The notes below the pieces were generated by a model. That model was not told where the DNA came from and did no database searches. It saw only the letters and a list, made by a program, of their open reading frames with translations. Shown here in pieces: positions 35,475-44,244 of a stretch of DNA of 64,000 nt (position 1 is its first letter; every line of letters begins with the position of its first letter). The stretch is from contig SZNP01000006.1 in the NCBI GenBank assembly GCA_005239435.1, positions 301,080-365,079 on the forward strand, in the 5' to 3' direction. This DNA comes from Halorussus salinisoli (lineage in GTDB: Archaea > Halobacteriota > Halobacteria > Halobacteriales > Haladaptataceae). The position numbers and the translations under genes were made by a program.

Positions 35475-35512
35475 GTCCGTGAGTTGCGGGCGGGACGGCA
35501 AGGCGTTTGCGT

Positions 35513-35953
35513 CTAATCGATGTCGATCCGGTGCGAGTCGCCCTCGCCTGCACTCGTCTTCGGGAGCGTCACCGTCAGCACGCCGTTTCGATACTGGCCG
35601 GAGACGGCCTCCTCGTCCACCTCTTCCGGAAGCATCACCGAGCGACTCACCGACTCGTGGCGGCGCTCCTTGCGGATGTACCGACCCTCGTCGCCGTCGC
35701 CCTCCTCGGACGACTCCTCGCGTTCGGCGCGAATCTGGAGTCGTTCGCCCCGGAGCGTCACGTCGATGTCCTCCTTCCGAAATCCGGGCAGATCCGCGGT
35801 GACGACGAACTCCTCGCCGTGGTCGGCCACGTCGATGGACGCGCCGCTACGCTCGCCTCCCATCTCTATACCGCCCATCGACTCCTCGAACTGGCGACTC
35901 ATGCGTTCTATCATCTGTTCCAGGTCCTCGAACGGTTTTCTTCGTCCTGTCAT
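35513..35953 (-). CDS. Hsp20/alpha-crystallin small heat-shock protein
   Basis: This 146-residue ATP-independent holdase has an N-terminal arm (about 1-45, PFEDLEQMIERMSRQFEES). The alpha-crystallin domain (about 48-140) contains FVVTADLPGFRKEDIDVTLRG and the hallmark strand NGVLTVTLPK. Haloarchaeal Hsp20 proteins of this type associate as oligomers. The ATG at 35953 (MTGRRKPFEDL) is the usual start. It lies 39 bp upstream of the peroxiredoxin gene on the same strand. Confidence 0.92.
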   Translation of the reverse strand: MTGRRKPFEDLEQMIERMSRQFEESMGGIEMGGERSGASIDVADHGEEFVVTADLPGFRKEDIDVTLRGERLQIRAEREESSEEGDGDEGRYIRKERRHESVSRSVMLPEEVDEEAVSGQYRNGVLTVTLPKTSAGEGDSHRIDID

Positions 35954-36088
35954 GTTTCCCACCGGGCGTCAGTCGCCCCGACAGGAGTGCGACGCCATGG
36001 GTCTTAAAATTCAGTACCGTTGGGGTTTCGGCCCGGGTTTCACCGGCAACTCCAGACGGTCCACGGACGCCCGGGCCGAGCGTCTTCG

Positions 36089-36904
36089 TCACACGACGTG
36101 TTCGGTGTCGTACGACCCGAGGCGACGGACCCACCCGTTCTCGGCGATCGACTCGACATCGGCGATCGCGTCCTGCGCGCGGTCCTCGTAGAGTCCGGCC
36201 GCGAAGTCGACGTGGAACACGTAGTCGCCGAGGCGCTCGCCGCTCGGGCGGGACTCGACGCGTGTGAGGTTGATGTCCCGGTCGGCGAACGGTTCGAGCA
36301 GTTCGAGCAGGAGTCCGGGGTAGTTGGCGTTCGGATAGACCACGATCGAGGACTTGCCGCCCGCGTCCGACCGCTCGTCGGCGGGCGCGATGACGAAGAA
36401 GCGCGTGGCGTTGGAGGTCCGGTCCTGAATCCCCTCGGCGACGACCTGCAGGTCGTCGCCCGGCCCTTCGTGGGCGTTGGCCGGGTGACCGATTCCCGCC
36501 ACATCGCGGTTCTCGCGGGCGTGTTCGACGCCGCGGGCGGTGCTGGCGACCGCTTCGAGGTCGGCGTCGGGGTACTCGGATTCGAGGTACGACCGGCACT
36601 GCGCGAGGGCCTGGGAGTGGCTGGCGACGACCGAGAACTCCTCGCCCTGGGCGAGGAGCGCGTGTCGAATCGGCGTGACGATTTCCTGAACGGCGGCGAC
36701 CTCGCGGTCGCTCAGCGCGTCGAGCGTCTCGGTGACGCTCCCCTCGATGCTGTTCTCGATTGGAACGACCCCGCGGTCGAACTCGCCGTCGGCGACGGCC
36801 TCCACGATGGCGGTCACCGACTCGCGGAAGTCCACGTCGTCGGCGACTGCGCTGGCGGCCCGGTGGGAGTAGGTCCCCTCGGGTCCGAGCGTGACTGCTT
36901 GCAT
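36089..36904 (-). CDS. pheA: Prephenate dehydratase
   Basis: This 271-residue enzyme converts prephenate to phenylpyruvate in phenylalanine synthesis. The N-terminal catalytic part begins MQAVTLGPEGTYSH and includes PIENSIEGSVTETLD (about 53-67) and the SNATRFFVI motif with the TRF triad. The C-terminal ACT domain carries NLTRVESRPSGERLGDYVF, the ESRP phenylalanine-binding motif, so feedback inhibition by phenylalanine is expected. The ATG at 36904 starts exactly at the conserved MQAVTLGP block. It stands alone as a stand-alone dehydratase, without chorismate mutase fusion. Confidence 0.94.
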   Translation of the reverse strand: MQAVTLGPEGTYSHRAASAVADDVDFRESVTAIVEAVADGEFDRGVVPIENSIEGSVTETLDALSDREVAAVQEIVTPIRHALLAQGEEFSVVASHSQALAQCRSYLESEYPDADLEAVASTARGVEHARENRDVAGIGHPANAHEGPGDDLQVVAEGIQDRTSNATRFFVIAPADERSDAGGKSSIVVYPNANYPGLLLELLEPFADRDINLTRVESRPSGERLGDYVFHVDFAAGLYEDRAQDAIADVESIAENGWVRRLGSYDTEHVV

Positions 36905-37066
36905 ATGCCCGCTTGTTTCGCCGTCGTCGCTAAAAGGCCGTCGGGTGTGACAGATTTTCGCCCGACTCGATTTCGACAATTACTCTGTGATCTCAAGTAA
37001 TTGTGTTTAGGGTGCAGGAAATGCTGTAGTTAGTTTGAACGCTGCAAACTTCGGGAATCGACCGTT

Positions 37067-37567
37067 CTACTCCGTGTCCGTCGTCCGTGCAAGGGCGAGG
37101 GCGGCAACGGCAGTCAGGAAGTCGCGGGCTAGCGGTTCGACCAGAATGCGCCAGTACGCCAAGACGCGTGGGTCGGGGATGAACAGTTTCCCCCACGCCT
37201 GTACAACTGGGACTTCGTTCAGGAACGCCGACGACTCCCAGAGTCGAACCCCGAGATACTGTCCGAGGAGCGTGCCGACGGCGACCGCAACAACCAGTCC
37301 CGGGAGGAGACCGACGAGAGAGACTGTTACGTCGCGCCGAGAACCCACGTAGTAGAGGACGCCGAAGAGCAGAATCGGTTCGACGAGGAACGGTCCCACG
37401 GTAAACACGACCCACTCGACGGACGAGAGGGTAGAGATGGCGTCTCGCAGGACGGCTCGGTACGCAGTGACCAGTCCCCCGAGAAACAGGATTGCGGTGG
37501 TGAGTGCGACGACGAGGCGTGATTCCGAGCCGGTGTACGGGTCAAGTACAGGAGAGCGGGGAACCAT
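37067..37567 (-). CDS. Multi-pass membrane protein (hypothetical)
   Basis: This 166-residue protein has about four membrane helices (LVVALTTAILFLGGLVTAYR, a second at 49-73, a third near 85-105 and a C-terminal FLTAVAALALA segment). The central region has charged loops (DPRVLAYWRILVEPLARDF). No family is recognised with confidence. The AT-rich stretch next to 36990-37020 lies at its 3' end. It shares no operon with pheA, which is 162 bp further downstream on the same strand. Confidence 0.6.
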   Translation of the reverse strand: MVPRSPVLDPYTGSESRLVVALTTAILFLGGLVTAYRAVLRDAISTLSSVEWVVFTVGPFLVEPILLFGVLYYVGSRRDVTVSLVGLLPGLVVAVAVGTLLGQYLGVRLWESSAFLNEVPVVQAWGKLFIPDPRVLAYWRILVEPLARDFLTAVAALALARTTDTE

Positions 37568-37713
37568 CAGGAGATGATCTCCCGTGACCCGTGAAGTGTT
37601 TTGTGAACGACGAGTTCGCCTCCGCTCGACTCGCCGCCGTAGCTACCACTCTCGACACGGCAACGACGAGTGGACGAAACGCTCCGAGCAGTCGTTCGGG
37701 TGATGTAGAAGGC

Positions 37714-37923
37714 TCACTCGCCGCCGAGGTGGAACGTCCGCCGCCGGATGTGGCCACAACTCGGACAGAGGTGGCGGTACTGAATCTGGTCGCCCGTGGT
37801 CGCTGCGAGCCACCGACCGTCGGCGTCGTCGTACCCGCACTTCGGGCACACGAGGTCCTGGTCCTCGAAGCGCGACCGGAGTCGCTCGAAGGGGGATAGC
37901 CCACCGGGGCCTGTTCGAGACAT
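37714..37923 (-). CDS. Small zinc-ribbon protein
   Basis: This 69-residue protein has a four-cysteine zinc ribbon, CPKC-G-Y and CPSCGH, separated by about 25 residues (LVCPKCGYDD ... HLCPSCGHIRRRTFHLGG). It resembles a group of small haloarchaeal zinc-finger proteins of unknown, possibly regulatory, role; I cannot name the exact family. The ATG at 37923 (MSRTGPGGLSPFERLRS) gives a polar helix before the ribbon. It lies just upstream of lpdA on the same strand, but with a separate promoter. Confidence 0.75.
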   Translation of the reverse strand: MSRTGPGGLSPFERLRSRFEDQDLVCPKCGYDDADGRWLAATTGDQIQYRHLCPSCGHIRRRTFHLGGE

Positions 37924-38034
37924 ATCGTGATGTACGTTATCAAAGACCATAATACTTCGCTGAAGGGAGGTCGACGTCGCTCTCGACGGTCCGGGCGGAG
38001 GAAGCGGAAGAAAACTGCGGAGAATCCGGCTATT

Positions 38035-39459
38035 TCACCGGTTCAGCGTGTGAATCGCGTGTCCGAGCGCGTTCTCGGCGGCCTCCATCACGGCCTCCGA
38101 GAGCGTCGGGTGGGTGTGAATCGTGGCGGCCACGTCCTCCAGCGTCGCGCCCATCTCGATGGCGAGTCCGAGTTCGGCGATGAGTTCCGAGGCCTCCGGT
38201 CCCACGATCTGTGCGCCGAGCAGGAAGCCGCTCGGTTCGTCGGCCACGATGCGGACGAAGCCCTCGGCGTGGCCCGTCGTGAGCGCACGACCCGAGGCGT
38301 TGAACGGGAACTTCCCGACTGCTGGCTCGAAGCCCTCCTCCTCGGCCTCCGCCTCGGTCATGCCGACGGTGCCGATTTCGGGGTCGGTGAAGACAGCGGC
38401 CGGGACGGCCTGATAGTCCAGCGCGGAGGGTTCGCCCGCGATGACCTCCGCGGCGACCTGCCCCTCCTTGCTGGCCTTGTGCGCGAGCATCGGTTCGCCC
38501 GCCACGTCGCCGATGGCGTAGATGTGGTCCTTCTCGGTGCGTGCGCGGTCGTCGGTCTCGATGAAACCGTTCTCGTCGGTTTCGATGCCCGCGTTCTCCA
38601 GTTCGAGCGTGTCGGTGACGGGTTCGCGACCGACTGCCACGAGGACCTTCTCCGCGCCGAACTCCGAGATGGTCCCCTCTTCGTCTTCGGTCCTGACGGT
38701 GATGCCGTCGCCCGACTCCTCCCACTCGCTTGCGGCCTCGCCGAAGTGAAAGTCGATACCGAGGTCCTCGGCCTTCTTCTTCACGGGGCGGGCGAGGTCG
38801 TCCTCGTAGCCCGGCAGCACGGAATCGAGCATCTCTACGACGGTCACGTCGGTACCCAACTTGGCGAAGACGCCCGCGAGTTCCATCCCGATGTAGCCCG
38901 CGCCGACGATGACGAGGCTCTCGGGCACCTCGTCCAGCGCGAGCGCCTGCCGGGAGTCGAGCACGGGGTCGTCGCCGAAGTCGAAGCCCGGCACCTCGAT
39001 GGGCCGACTTCCAGTCGAAACGATGGCGTGTTCGAACTCCACGGTCTCCGAGCCCTGTCCGCCGCCGCTGTGGACGATGCGGGCCTTGTCCTCGTCGGCG
39101 AACTCCGCGCGGCCCTCCATCAGTTCGACGCCGTTGGCCTTGCTGAGTTTCTCGACGCCGCCGGTGAGTTGGTCCACGACCTCGTCCTTCCAGCCGACCA
39201 TCTCGTCCATCTTCACCTCGGGGTCGGCGTAGATGCCCATCTCCTCGGCGTCGCCTGCCTCGTGGGCGAGGTCCGAGGCCGTAATCATCGCCTTCGAGGG
39301 GATACAGCCGTAGTTCAGGCAGGTCCCGCCGTAGGCGTCCTTCTCGACCATCGTCACGTCGAGGTCCAACTGGCCCGCGCGGATGGCGGCGACGTAGCCG
39401 CCCGGTCCCGCACCGATTACCAACACGTCCGTTCCCGTCGAGATGTCTCCGACGACCAT
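38035..39459 (-). CDS. lpdA: Dihydrolipoyl dehydrogenase (E3)
   Basis: This 474-residue flavoprotein reoxidises dihydrolipoyl-E2 with NAD. The FAD motif is VIGAGPGGYVAAI (about 14-26), the redox-active pair is GGTCLNYGCIPSK (C47, C52), the NAD motif is VIVGAGYIGMELAG, and the C-terminal HTHPTLSEAVMEA carries the catalytic His of the partner subunit. It is the E3 of the 2-oxoacid dehydrogenase complex encoded at 42679-46374. It is separated from those genes by a threonine ammonia-lyase, an acyl-CoA dehydrogenase-like gene and one opposite-strand gene, which is unusual because E3 is often directly behind E2. Confidence 0.95.
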   Translation of the reverse strand: MVVGDISTGTDVLVIGAGPGGYVAAIRAGQLDLDVTMVEKDAYGGTCLNYGCIPSKAMITASDLAHEAGDAEEMGIYADPEVKMDEMVGWKDEVVDQLTGGVEKLSKANGVELMEGRAEFADEDKARIVHSGGGQGSETVEFEHAIVSTGSRPIEVPGFDFGDDPVLDSRQALALDEVPESLVIVGAGYIGMELAGVFAKLGTDVTVVEMLDSVLPGYEDDLARPVKKKAEDLGIDFHFGEAASEWEESGDGITVRTEDEEGTISEFGAEKVLVAVGREPVTDTLELENAGIETDENGFIETDDRARTEKDHIYAIGDVAGEPMLAHKASKEGQVAAEVIAGEPSALDYQAVPAAVFTDPEIGTVGMTEAEAEEEGFEPAVGKFPFNASGRALTTGHAEGFVRIVADEPSGFLLGAQIVGPEASELIAELGLAIEMGATLEDVAATIHTHPTLSEAVMEAAENALGHAIHTLNR

Positions 39460-39529
39460 ATGTTCGGGAAGTCGGGCTTGGTGGTGAAAAATCAGGTGGA
39501 TTTTGCGGCGAGCTTCGAGTGGTAACAGG

Positions 39530-40666
39530 TCACTCGGTCTCCACGTAAACCGCGTCGGCCAGCTTGTCCCGGTGGAGTTCGTTCGGTCCGCCGGCGATGG
39601 TCAGCAGACGGGCGTCGCGGAGGTAGCGTTCGACGTGATGCTCGGTCGTGTACCCCCTTCCTCCGTGGAGTTGCATCGCGTCGTTAGCGTTCTCGACGGC
39701 GGCCTCCGTCGCGTAGACCTTCGCCGCGGCGAGTTCCCGACGAGCGTCTTCACCCCTGTCCGCACGGTCGGCGGCCCGGAGCGTCAGGAGACGGGCCGCG
39801 TCGGCCCGCTGGGCCATCTCCGCCACGTTCCATCGGACGCCCTGAAAGTCGCTGATGGACTGGTCGAACTGCTCGCGCTTCCGGGTGTACGCCGCGGCGT
39901 CTTCGAGCGCGGCCCGAGCGATACCGACGCCGCGGGCCGGAACGTTCACGCCGGTGTGGACCTCGCCGCGCCGGACGTAGGCTTCGCCCTCCTCGCCGAC
40001 GAGGTTCTCGGCGGGAACTCGAACGTCCGAGAGTCGAACGCGGGGTGACTTCACGTTACGAGCGCCGAGCGTCTCCCACACCTCCTCGACCTCGAACTTC
40101 TCGGCCGGAACGAGGAACGCGCTGACGTTGTGCGGCGCGTCGGCGTCGGGACCCGTCTTCGCGTAGGTGAGGACGAAGTCGGCGTGCTGGAAGTTCGTCA
40201 CCCACTGCTTGTGGCCGTCGAGGACCCACTCGTCGCCGTCCCTTTCCGCAGTCGTCTCCATCTCCAGTTTGTTCGCGCCCGCGTTCGCCTCGCTGAGGCC
40301 GAGTGCGCCGACGCGGTCGTAGCTCGCCATCTCGGGCAGGTACTCCTCCTTCTGGGCGTCGGTCCCGAACCGCTCGACGACGGTGGCGACGCCGAGGTTG
40401 AGCGCGAGTGCGCTGGCGACGGTCATCGTCGCCGCCGCGAGTTCCTCCGTGAGAACGACGAGTTCGACCAGTCCCTCTCCGCGGCCGCCGTACTCCTCGG
40501 AGAGCGTGAGTCCCGCGTAGCCTCGGTCGCCGAGTTCGGCCAGAATCTCCCCTGGGTACTCCTCGTTCCTGTCGAGTTCGATGGCGCGCGGGCGAATCTC
40601 GGACTCGGCGTACTCGCGCACTTCCTCGCGGAGCGCTCGCTGGTCCTCTGTCAGGCGAAACGGCAT
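39530..40666 (-). CDS. Acyl-CoA dehydrogenase-like flavoprotein
   Basis: This 378-residue protein has the acyl-CoA dehydrogenase fold. It has the N-terminal RLTEDQRALREEVREYAE helix, the mid-domain TTAERDGDEWVLDGHKQWVTN, the REQFDQSISDFQGVRW flavin block and the MQLHGGRGYTTEHHVERYLRDAR helix. The loop that normally reads IYEGTxE, with the catalytic glutamate, is IAGGPNE here. The alternative glutamate position on helix G seems to be threonine (VHTGVNVPA). Catalysis by standard alpha-proton abstraction is therefore uncertain. The ATG at 40666 (MPFRLTEDQ) is the family start. It lies between threonine ammonia-lyase and lpdA on one strand, so a role in short-chain acyl-CoA metabolism is inferred. 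Confidence 0.85.
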   Translation of the reverse strand: MPFRLTEDQRALREEVREYAESEIRPRAIELDRNEEYPGEILAELGDRGYAGLTLSEEYGGRGEGLVELVVLTEELAAATMTVASALALNLGVATVVERFGTDAQKEEYLPEMASYDRVGALGLSEANAGANKLEMETTAERDGDEWVLDGHKQWVTNFQHADFVLTYAKTGPDADAPHNVSAFLVPAEKFEVEEVWETLGARNVKSPRVRLSDVRVPAENLVGEEGEAYVRRGEVHTGVNVPARGVGIARAALEDAAAYTRKREQFDQSISDFQGVRWNVAEMAQRADAARLLTLRAADRADRGEDARRELAAAKVYATEAAVENANDAMQLHGGRGYTTEHHVERYLRDARLLTIAGGPNELHRDKLADAVYVETE

Positions 40667-40733
40667 GCGGATGCCCACGACGCGGAGGAGGTAATAGGTT
40701 CGCCGACAGGATTCGTCGGTCGTGCCGGGACGG

Positions 40734-41951
40734 TCACGCCACCCGTTCGACCTCGTACCCCGCGTCCCTGACCTCCTCGATGATCTTCTCCGCGTGACCG
40801 GTCCCACTCGTGACCACCTGAAACACCAGATACGCCTCGCCGACTCGGAGGTCGTCCACCGCGCGGTCGTGGCGGACCGTCCGGATGTTCGCTCCGGTGT
40901 CGGCGATGATGCCCGAGAGCGTCGTCATCTCGCCGGGTTGGTCCTCGATGCGGACCCGCAGACGCATCAACTGACTGCGCTCGGTCAGCGCCTGCGTCAA
41001 GACGGTCTGGAGCATCGAGATGTCGATGTTGCCGCCCGAGAGGATGGGGACGACCGTCTCGCCCGATACGTCGAGGTCGTCGGAGAGAACCGCGGCGACC
41101 GAGGAGGCCCCCGCCGCCTCGACCAGTTGCTTGGCGCGTTCGAGCAGGAGGAGTTCCGCGCGGGCGATTTCGTCGTCCGTGACCGTCATCACCTCGTCTA
41201 CGTGCTCTTCGATGAGGCCGAGCGTCAACTCCGAGATGCTCCCCGTGGCGATGCCGTCCGCGATGGTCTTGGGCGAGTCGATAGAGGACGGGATGCCCTT
41301 ATCGAGGCTCTCGGGGACCGTCGCGGCCTGCTCGGCCTGCACGCCGACGACGCGGACTTCCGGGTCGAGTTCGGCCAGCGCGGCGCTGACGCCGCCGATG
41401 AGCCCGCCGCCGCCGATGGGGACGACCACGGTGTCCACGTCCGGCATCTCCTCGTGGATTTCGAGGCCGATGGTGCCCTGCCCCGCGACGATGGCCGGGT
41501 CGTCGTAGGCGTGGACGAACTCGGTGTCGTCGGCCTCGGTCAGCGACTGGGCGTACTCCATGGCGGCCCGGAAGTCCTCGCCGCGCAACTCCACGTCCGC
41601 GCCGTAGCCGCGGGTGGCCTCGACCTTCGCCTGCGGCGCGTTCTCGGGCATCACGATGGTCGAGTCGATGCCGGTCGTGGTCGCGGCCAGCGCGACCCCC
41701 TGTGCGTGGTTGCCCGCGCTCGCGGCGACGACTCGCCCTATCCCGCCGCGGTCGGCGACCTGCCGGAGTTTGTTGTACGCGCCGCGGGTTTTGAACGACC
41801 CCGTGCGCTGGAGGTGTTCCATCTTGAGATGTACGTCCGCGTCGGTCATCTCGCTCAGCGACCGACTCCGTTCGATTTCGGTCCGCTGGACCACCGACTC
41901 ATCGAAGCGCTCGCGCGCGGCCTCCACGTCGCGCAGGGTGACTTCGGCCAT
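40734..41951 (-). CDS. ilvA: Threonine ammonia-lyase (second copy)
   Basis: This 405-residue fold-type II PLP enzyme has the same layout as the ilvA gene at 26960. The PLP lysine is K54 (GSFKTRGAYN), SAGNHAQG follows, the glycine loop is PIGGGGLIGG, and the C-terminal ACT-like domain is LMRLRVRIEDQPGEMTTL with a VFQVVTSG strand. It makes 2-oxobutyrate from threonine. Differences from the first copy are spread over the whole length, so the duplication is not recent. It is followed 67 bp later by the acyl-CoA dehydrogenase-like gene and lpdA. That links it to 2-oxobutyrate oxidation rather than, or in addition to, isoleucine synthesis. Confidence 0.92.
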   Translation of the reverse strand: MAEVTLRDVEAARERFDESVVQRTEIERSRSLSEMTDADVHLKMEHLQRTGSFKTRGAYNKLRQVADRGGIGRVVAASAGNHAQGVALAATTTGIDSTIVMPENAPQAKVEATRGYGADVELRGEDFRAAMEYAQSLTEADDTEFVHAYDDPAIVAGQGTIGLEIHEEMPDVDTVVVPIGGGGLIGGVSAALAELDPEVRVVGVQAEQAATVPESLDKGIPSSIDSPKTIADGIATGSISELTLGLIEEHVDEVMTVTDDEIARAELLLLERAKQLVEAAGASSVAAVLSDDLDVSGETVVPILSGGNIDISMLQTVLTQALTERSQLMRLRVRIEDQPGEMTTLSGIIADTGANIRTVRHDRAVDDLRVGEAYLVFQVVTSGTGHAEKIIEEVRDAGYEVERVA

Positions 41952-42192
41952 ATTTGCCAGTTTTCGAGGAGATGTATATCAGTTTCTCAGTGGCCCCGGC
42001 CCGCATGGGTCTCGGTACGAGACGACCGGCGCGCGCCAGTCGAACGATTCGCTTCTCTCGTGAGAGCGCGGCAGGGCGGATCTAGTCCGCGCGAATACTT
42101 AACACACACCGCCTCGAAGTTGCGGGCGAGCGTTCTTCGGAGGGGCGCAGGGCGGCCCGACGAAGCGAACGCTCAACCACCGGAGGCTACCC

Positions 42193-42612
42193 ATGGCAGA
42201 GGCAACAGCAGACGCCGAACGGCTCGTCCGCGAGTACGCGGCGATCTGGAACGAAGGGGAGTTCTCGAAGTTGTCCGACGTCGTCGCGGAGTCGTTCACG
42301 TTCACGTCCCCGACCGTCGGCACGTTGCAGGGTCGCGAGGAGGTCGAAGCGTACGTTCGGGAGGTCACAGACGGGTTTTCGGACTTTCGCATCGACATCA
42401 ATGACCTGCTCAGTGACGGGACCGTGGTGATGGCCGAGAGTACGCTCTCGGGGACGCACGATGGGGAGTTCGAGGACATTCCGCCGACTCACGAGGAGTT
42501 CGAGATTCGAGACATGGCGAAGTTCGTGGTCGAAGACGGGAAACTCCGCGAGGAACGCGCGTACTTCGACCAGCACGACTTCCTGAGCCAGCTCGGACTC
42601 GTCGACGAGTGA
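42193..42612 (+). CDS. SnoaL-like/NTF2-fold protein
   Basis: This 139-residue protein of the SnoaL/ester-cyclase type has an N-terminal helix ERLVREYAAIWNEGEFSKL, then LSDVVAESFTFTSPTVGTLQGREEVEAYV and strands (VVMAESTLSGTHDGEF, IRDMAKFVVEDGKLREE). This is a small alpha+beta cone often used as a ligand pocket or cyclase. Its substrate is unknown. It lies on the plus strand between two minus-strand genes of the oxoacid dehydrogenase cluster, so it need not be part of that pathway. Confidence 0.8.
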   Translation: MAEATADAERLVREYAAIWNEGEFSKLSDVVAESFTFTSPTVGTLQGREEVEAYVREVTDGFSDFRIDINDLLSDGTVVMAESTLSGTHDGEFEDIPPTHEEFEIRDMAKFVVEDGKLREERAYFDQHDFLSQLGLVDE

Positions 42613-42678
42613 CTCGAGTCCGCTCTCTTTTCGCCGAGACAGACCGTGTCAGCCCGGAACCGGAGAGCGCCCCGAATC

Positions 42679-44241
42679 TCACTCCAGCAGGAGGAGTTCG
42701 GGGTTCTCTACGTACTGCATGAAGGTGTTGGCGAACGCCGCGGCGTCCGCTCCGTCCACGATGCGGTGGTCGATGGTCAGCGATATAGGCAGCGTGTGCT
42801 TCGCCACGACCTCGCCGTCCTCGACTACGGGGCGCTGTTTCAGTTCACCGATACCCAGGATACCCACCTCGGGGTAGTTGAGGATGGGCGTGGCGTACTC
42901 GCCGCCGATTGCGCCGAAGTTGGTGACGCTGAACGTCGAACCCTGTAGTTCGTCGCGCGAGATGGAGCGGTCACGGGCCTTCTGGACCAGTTCGTTGACC
43001 TCGCTGGAAATCTGGAGCAGGCCCTTCCCGTCGACGCCTTCGACGACCGGGACCATCAGTCCGGCGTCGGTCGCGGTCGCCACGCCGACGTTGTAGTAGT
43101 TCTTCCGGAGGATTTCGCCGGCCTCCTCGTCGAGTTCGGCGTTCAGTTTGGGGTGTTGCTTGAGCGCGGCGACGACAGCCTTCATGACGAACGGCATGTA
43201 CGTCAGGCGGATGCCACGCTCCTCGGCCTCCGGTTTGAGTCGCTCGCGGGTCTCGACGAGGCCGTCTACGACCGCGGTGTCGTGGTGGGTGACGTGGGGC
43301 GCAGTGTACTTCGACTGGGACATCGCGTCACCGATGGTCTTGCGGACGCCCTTGTACTGGATGCGCTCGACCTGTTCGCCCGCGCTCGTCGCGGCGGCCG
43401 TCTCGGCCTGCGCCTGCTGGGCCTGCTGTTGGGCCTCGGCGTACTGCATCACGGCCTCGCTGGTGACGAACGCCTCGCCGTCGCGCTGCTCGGTCGCCGG
43501 GACCGAGTCGATGTCGACGCCCTGCTCCTCGGCGACGCGCCGGGTCGCGGGCGCGGCCAGCGTCCGCTCGCGGTCGGCCGACTCCGGGGCCGCACCGCCG
43601 AGCGACTGACTCCCGCCGGCGTCCTCGGTCCCGGGTTGCGCGCTCCGCTCGCGAGTCGCCGCGACCTCACCGGCCGACTCCTCGGCTTCGGCGAGCGCCT
43701 CGTCGCGCTCCTCGACGCCCTCGGTCTCGCCGCCGGACTCGGCGGCCTGCCGCACGTCCTGCTCGGTCACGCGACCGCTCGGGCCGGTGCCCTCGACTTC
43801 GGCGATGTCCACGCCGAGTTCGCGGGCGACGCGGCGCGCGCTCGGCGCGGCGAACACGCGGCCCTCGCCGGTCGAGACCTCTTCGGCGACCGTCTCCTCG
43901 GTCGCCTCGCCCTGCGTCGTCGCCTGCTCGGTCTCGCCGGACGCCTCGGCCTCCGCAGCTCTCTGGGCTTCGCCCTCCGTCTGGCCCTCTTCGACCGGTT
44001 CGCCCTCCACGTCGAAGGTGATGATGACCGACCCGACCTCGACGACTTCGCCCTCCTCGGGGATGATTTCGCGGACGGTCCCGTTCACCGGCGACGGGAC
44101 CTCCACGATGGCCTTGTCGGTCTCGACTTCGGCGACCGCCTGGTCCTCGGAGACCGTGTCGCCCTCCTCGACCAGCCAACTGACGATTTCGCCCTCGGCG
44201 ACGCCTTCGCCGACGTCGGGCAGTTTGAATTCTCGTACCAT
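42679..44241 (-). CDS. 2-oxoacid dehydrogenase E2 (dihydrolipoamide acyltransferase)
   Basis: This 520-residue E2 forms the complex core and passes acyl groups from E1 to CoA. A single lipoyl domain (about 1-78) carries the lipoyl lysine K43 in ETDKAIVEVPSP. Two peripheral-subunit-binding domains follow, at about 130-168 (complete, with GTGPSGRVTEQDV) and 228-268 (lacks the GxGPxGR turn). A Q/A-rich linker leads to the catalytic domain (about 290-520) with the DHRIVDGADAA active-site histidine. It starts 3 bp after the E1-beta stop, so the E1/E2 genes form an operon. Which 2-oxoacid is used (pyruvate, branched-chain or 2-oxobutyrate) cannot be decided from E2. Confidence 0.94.
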   Translation of the reverse strand: MVREFKLPDVGEGVAEGEIVSWLVEEGDTVSEDQAVAEVETDKAIVEVPSPVNGTVREIIPEEGEVVEVGSVIITFDVEGEPVEEGQTEGEAQRAAEAEASGETEQATTQGEATEETVAEEVSTGEGRVFAAPSARRVARELGVDIAEVEGTGPSGRVTEQDVRQAAESGGETEGVEERDEALAEAEESAGEVAATRERSAQPGTEDAGGSQSLGGAAPESADRERTLAAPATRRVAEEQGVDIDSVPATEQRDGEAFVTSEAVMQYAEAQQQAQQAQAETAAATSAGEQVERIQYKGVRKTIGDAMSQSKYTAPHVTHHDTAVVDGLVETRERLKPEAEERGIRLTYMPFVMKAVVAALKQHPKLNAELDEEAGEILRKNYYNVGVATATDAGLMVPVVEGVDGKGLLQISSEVNELVQKARDRSISRDELQGSTFSVTNFGAIGGEYATPILNYPEVGILGIGELKQRPVVEDGEVVAKHTLPISLTIDHRIVDGADAAAFANTFMQYVENPELLLLE

Positions 44242-44244
44242 GAT

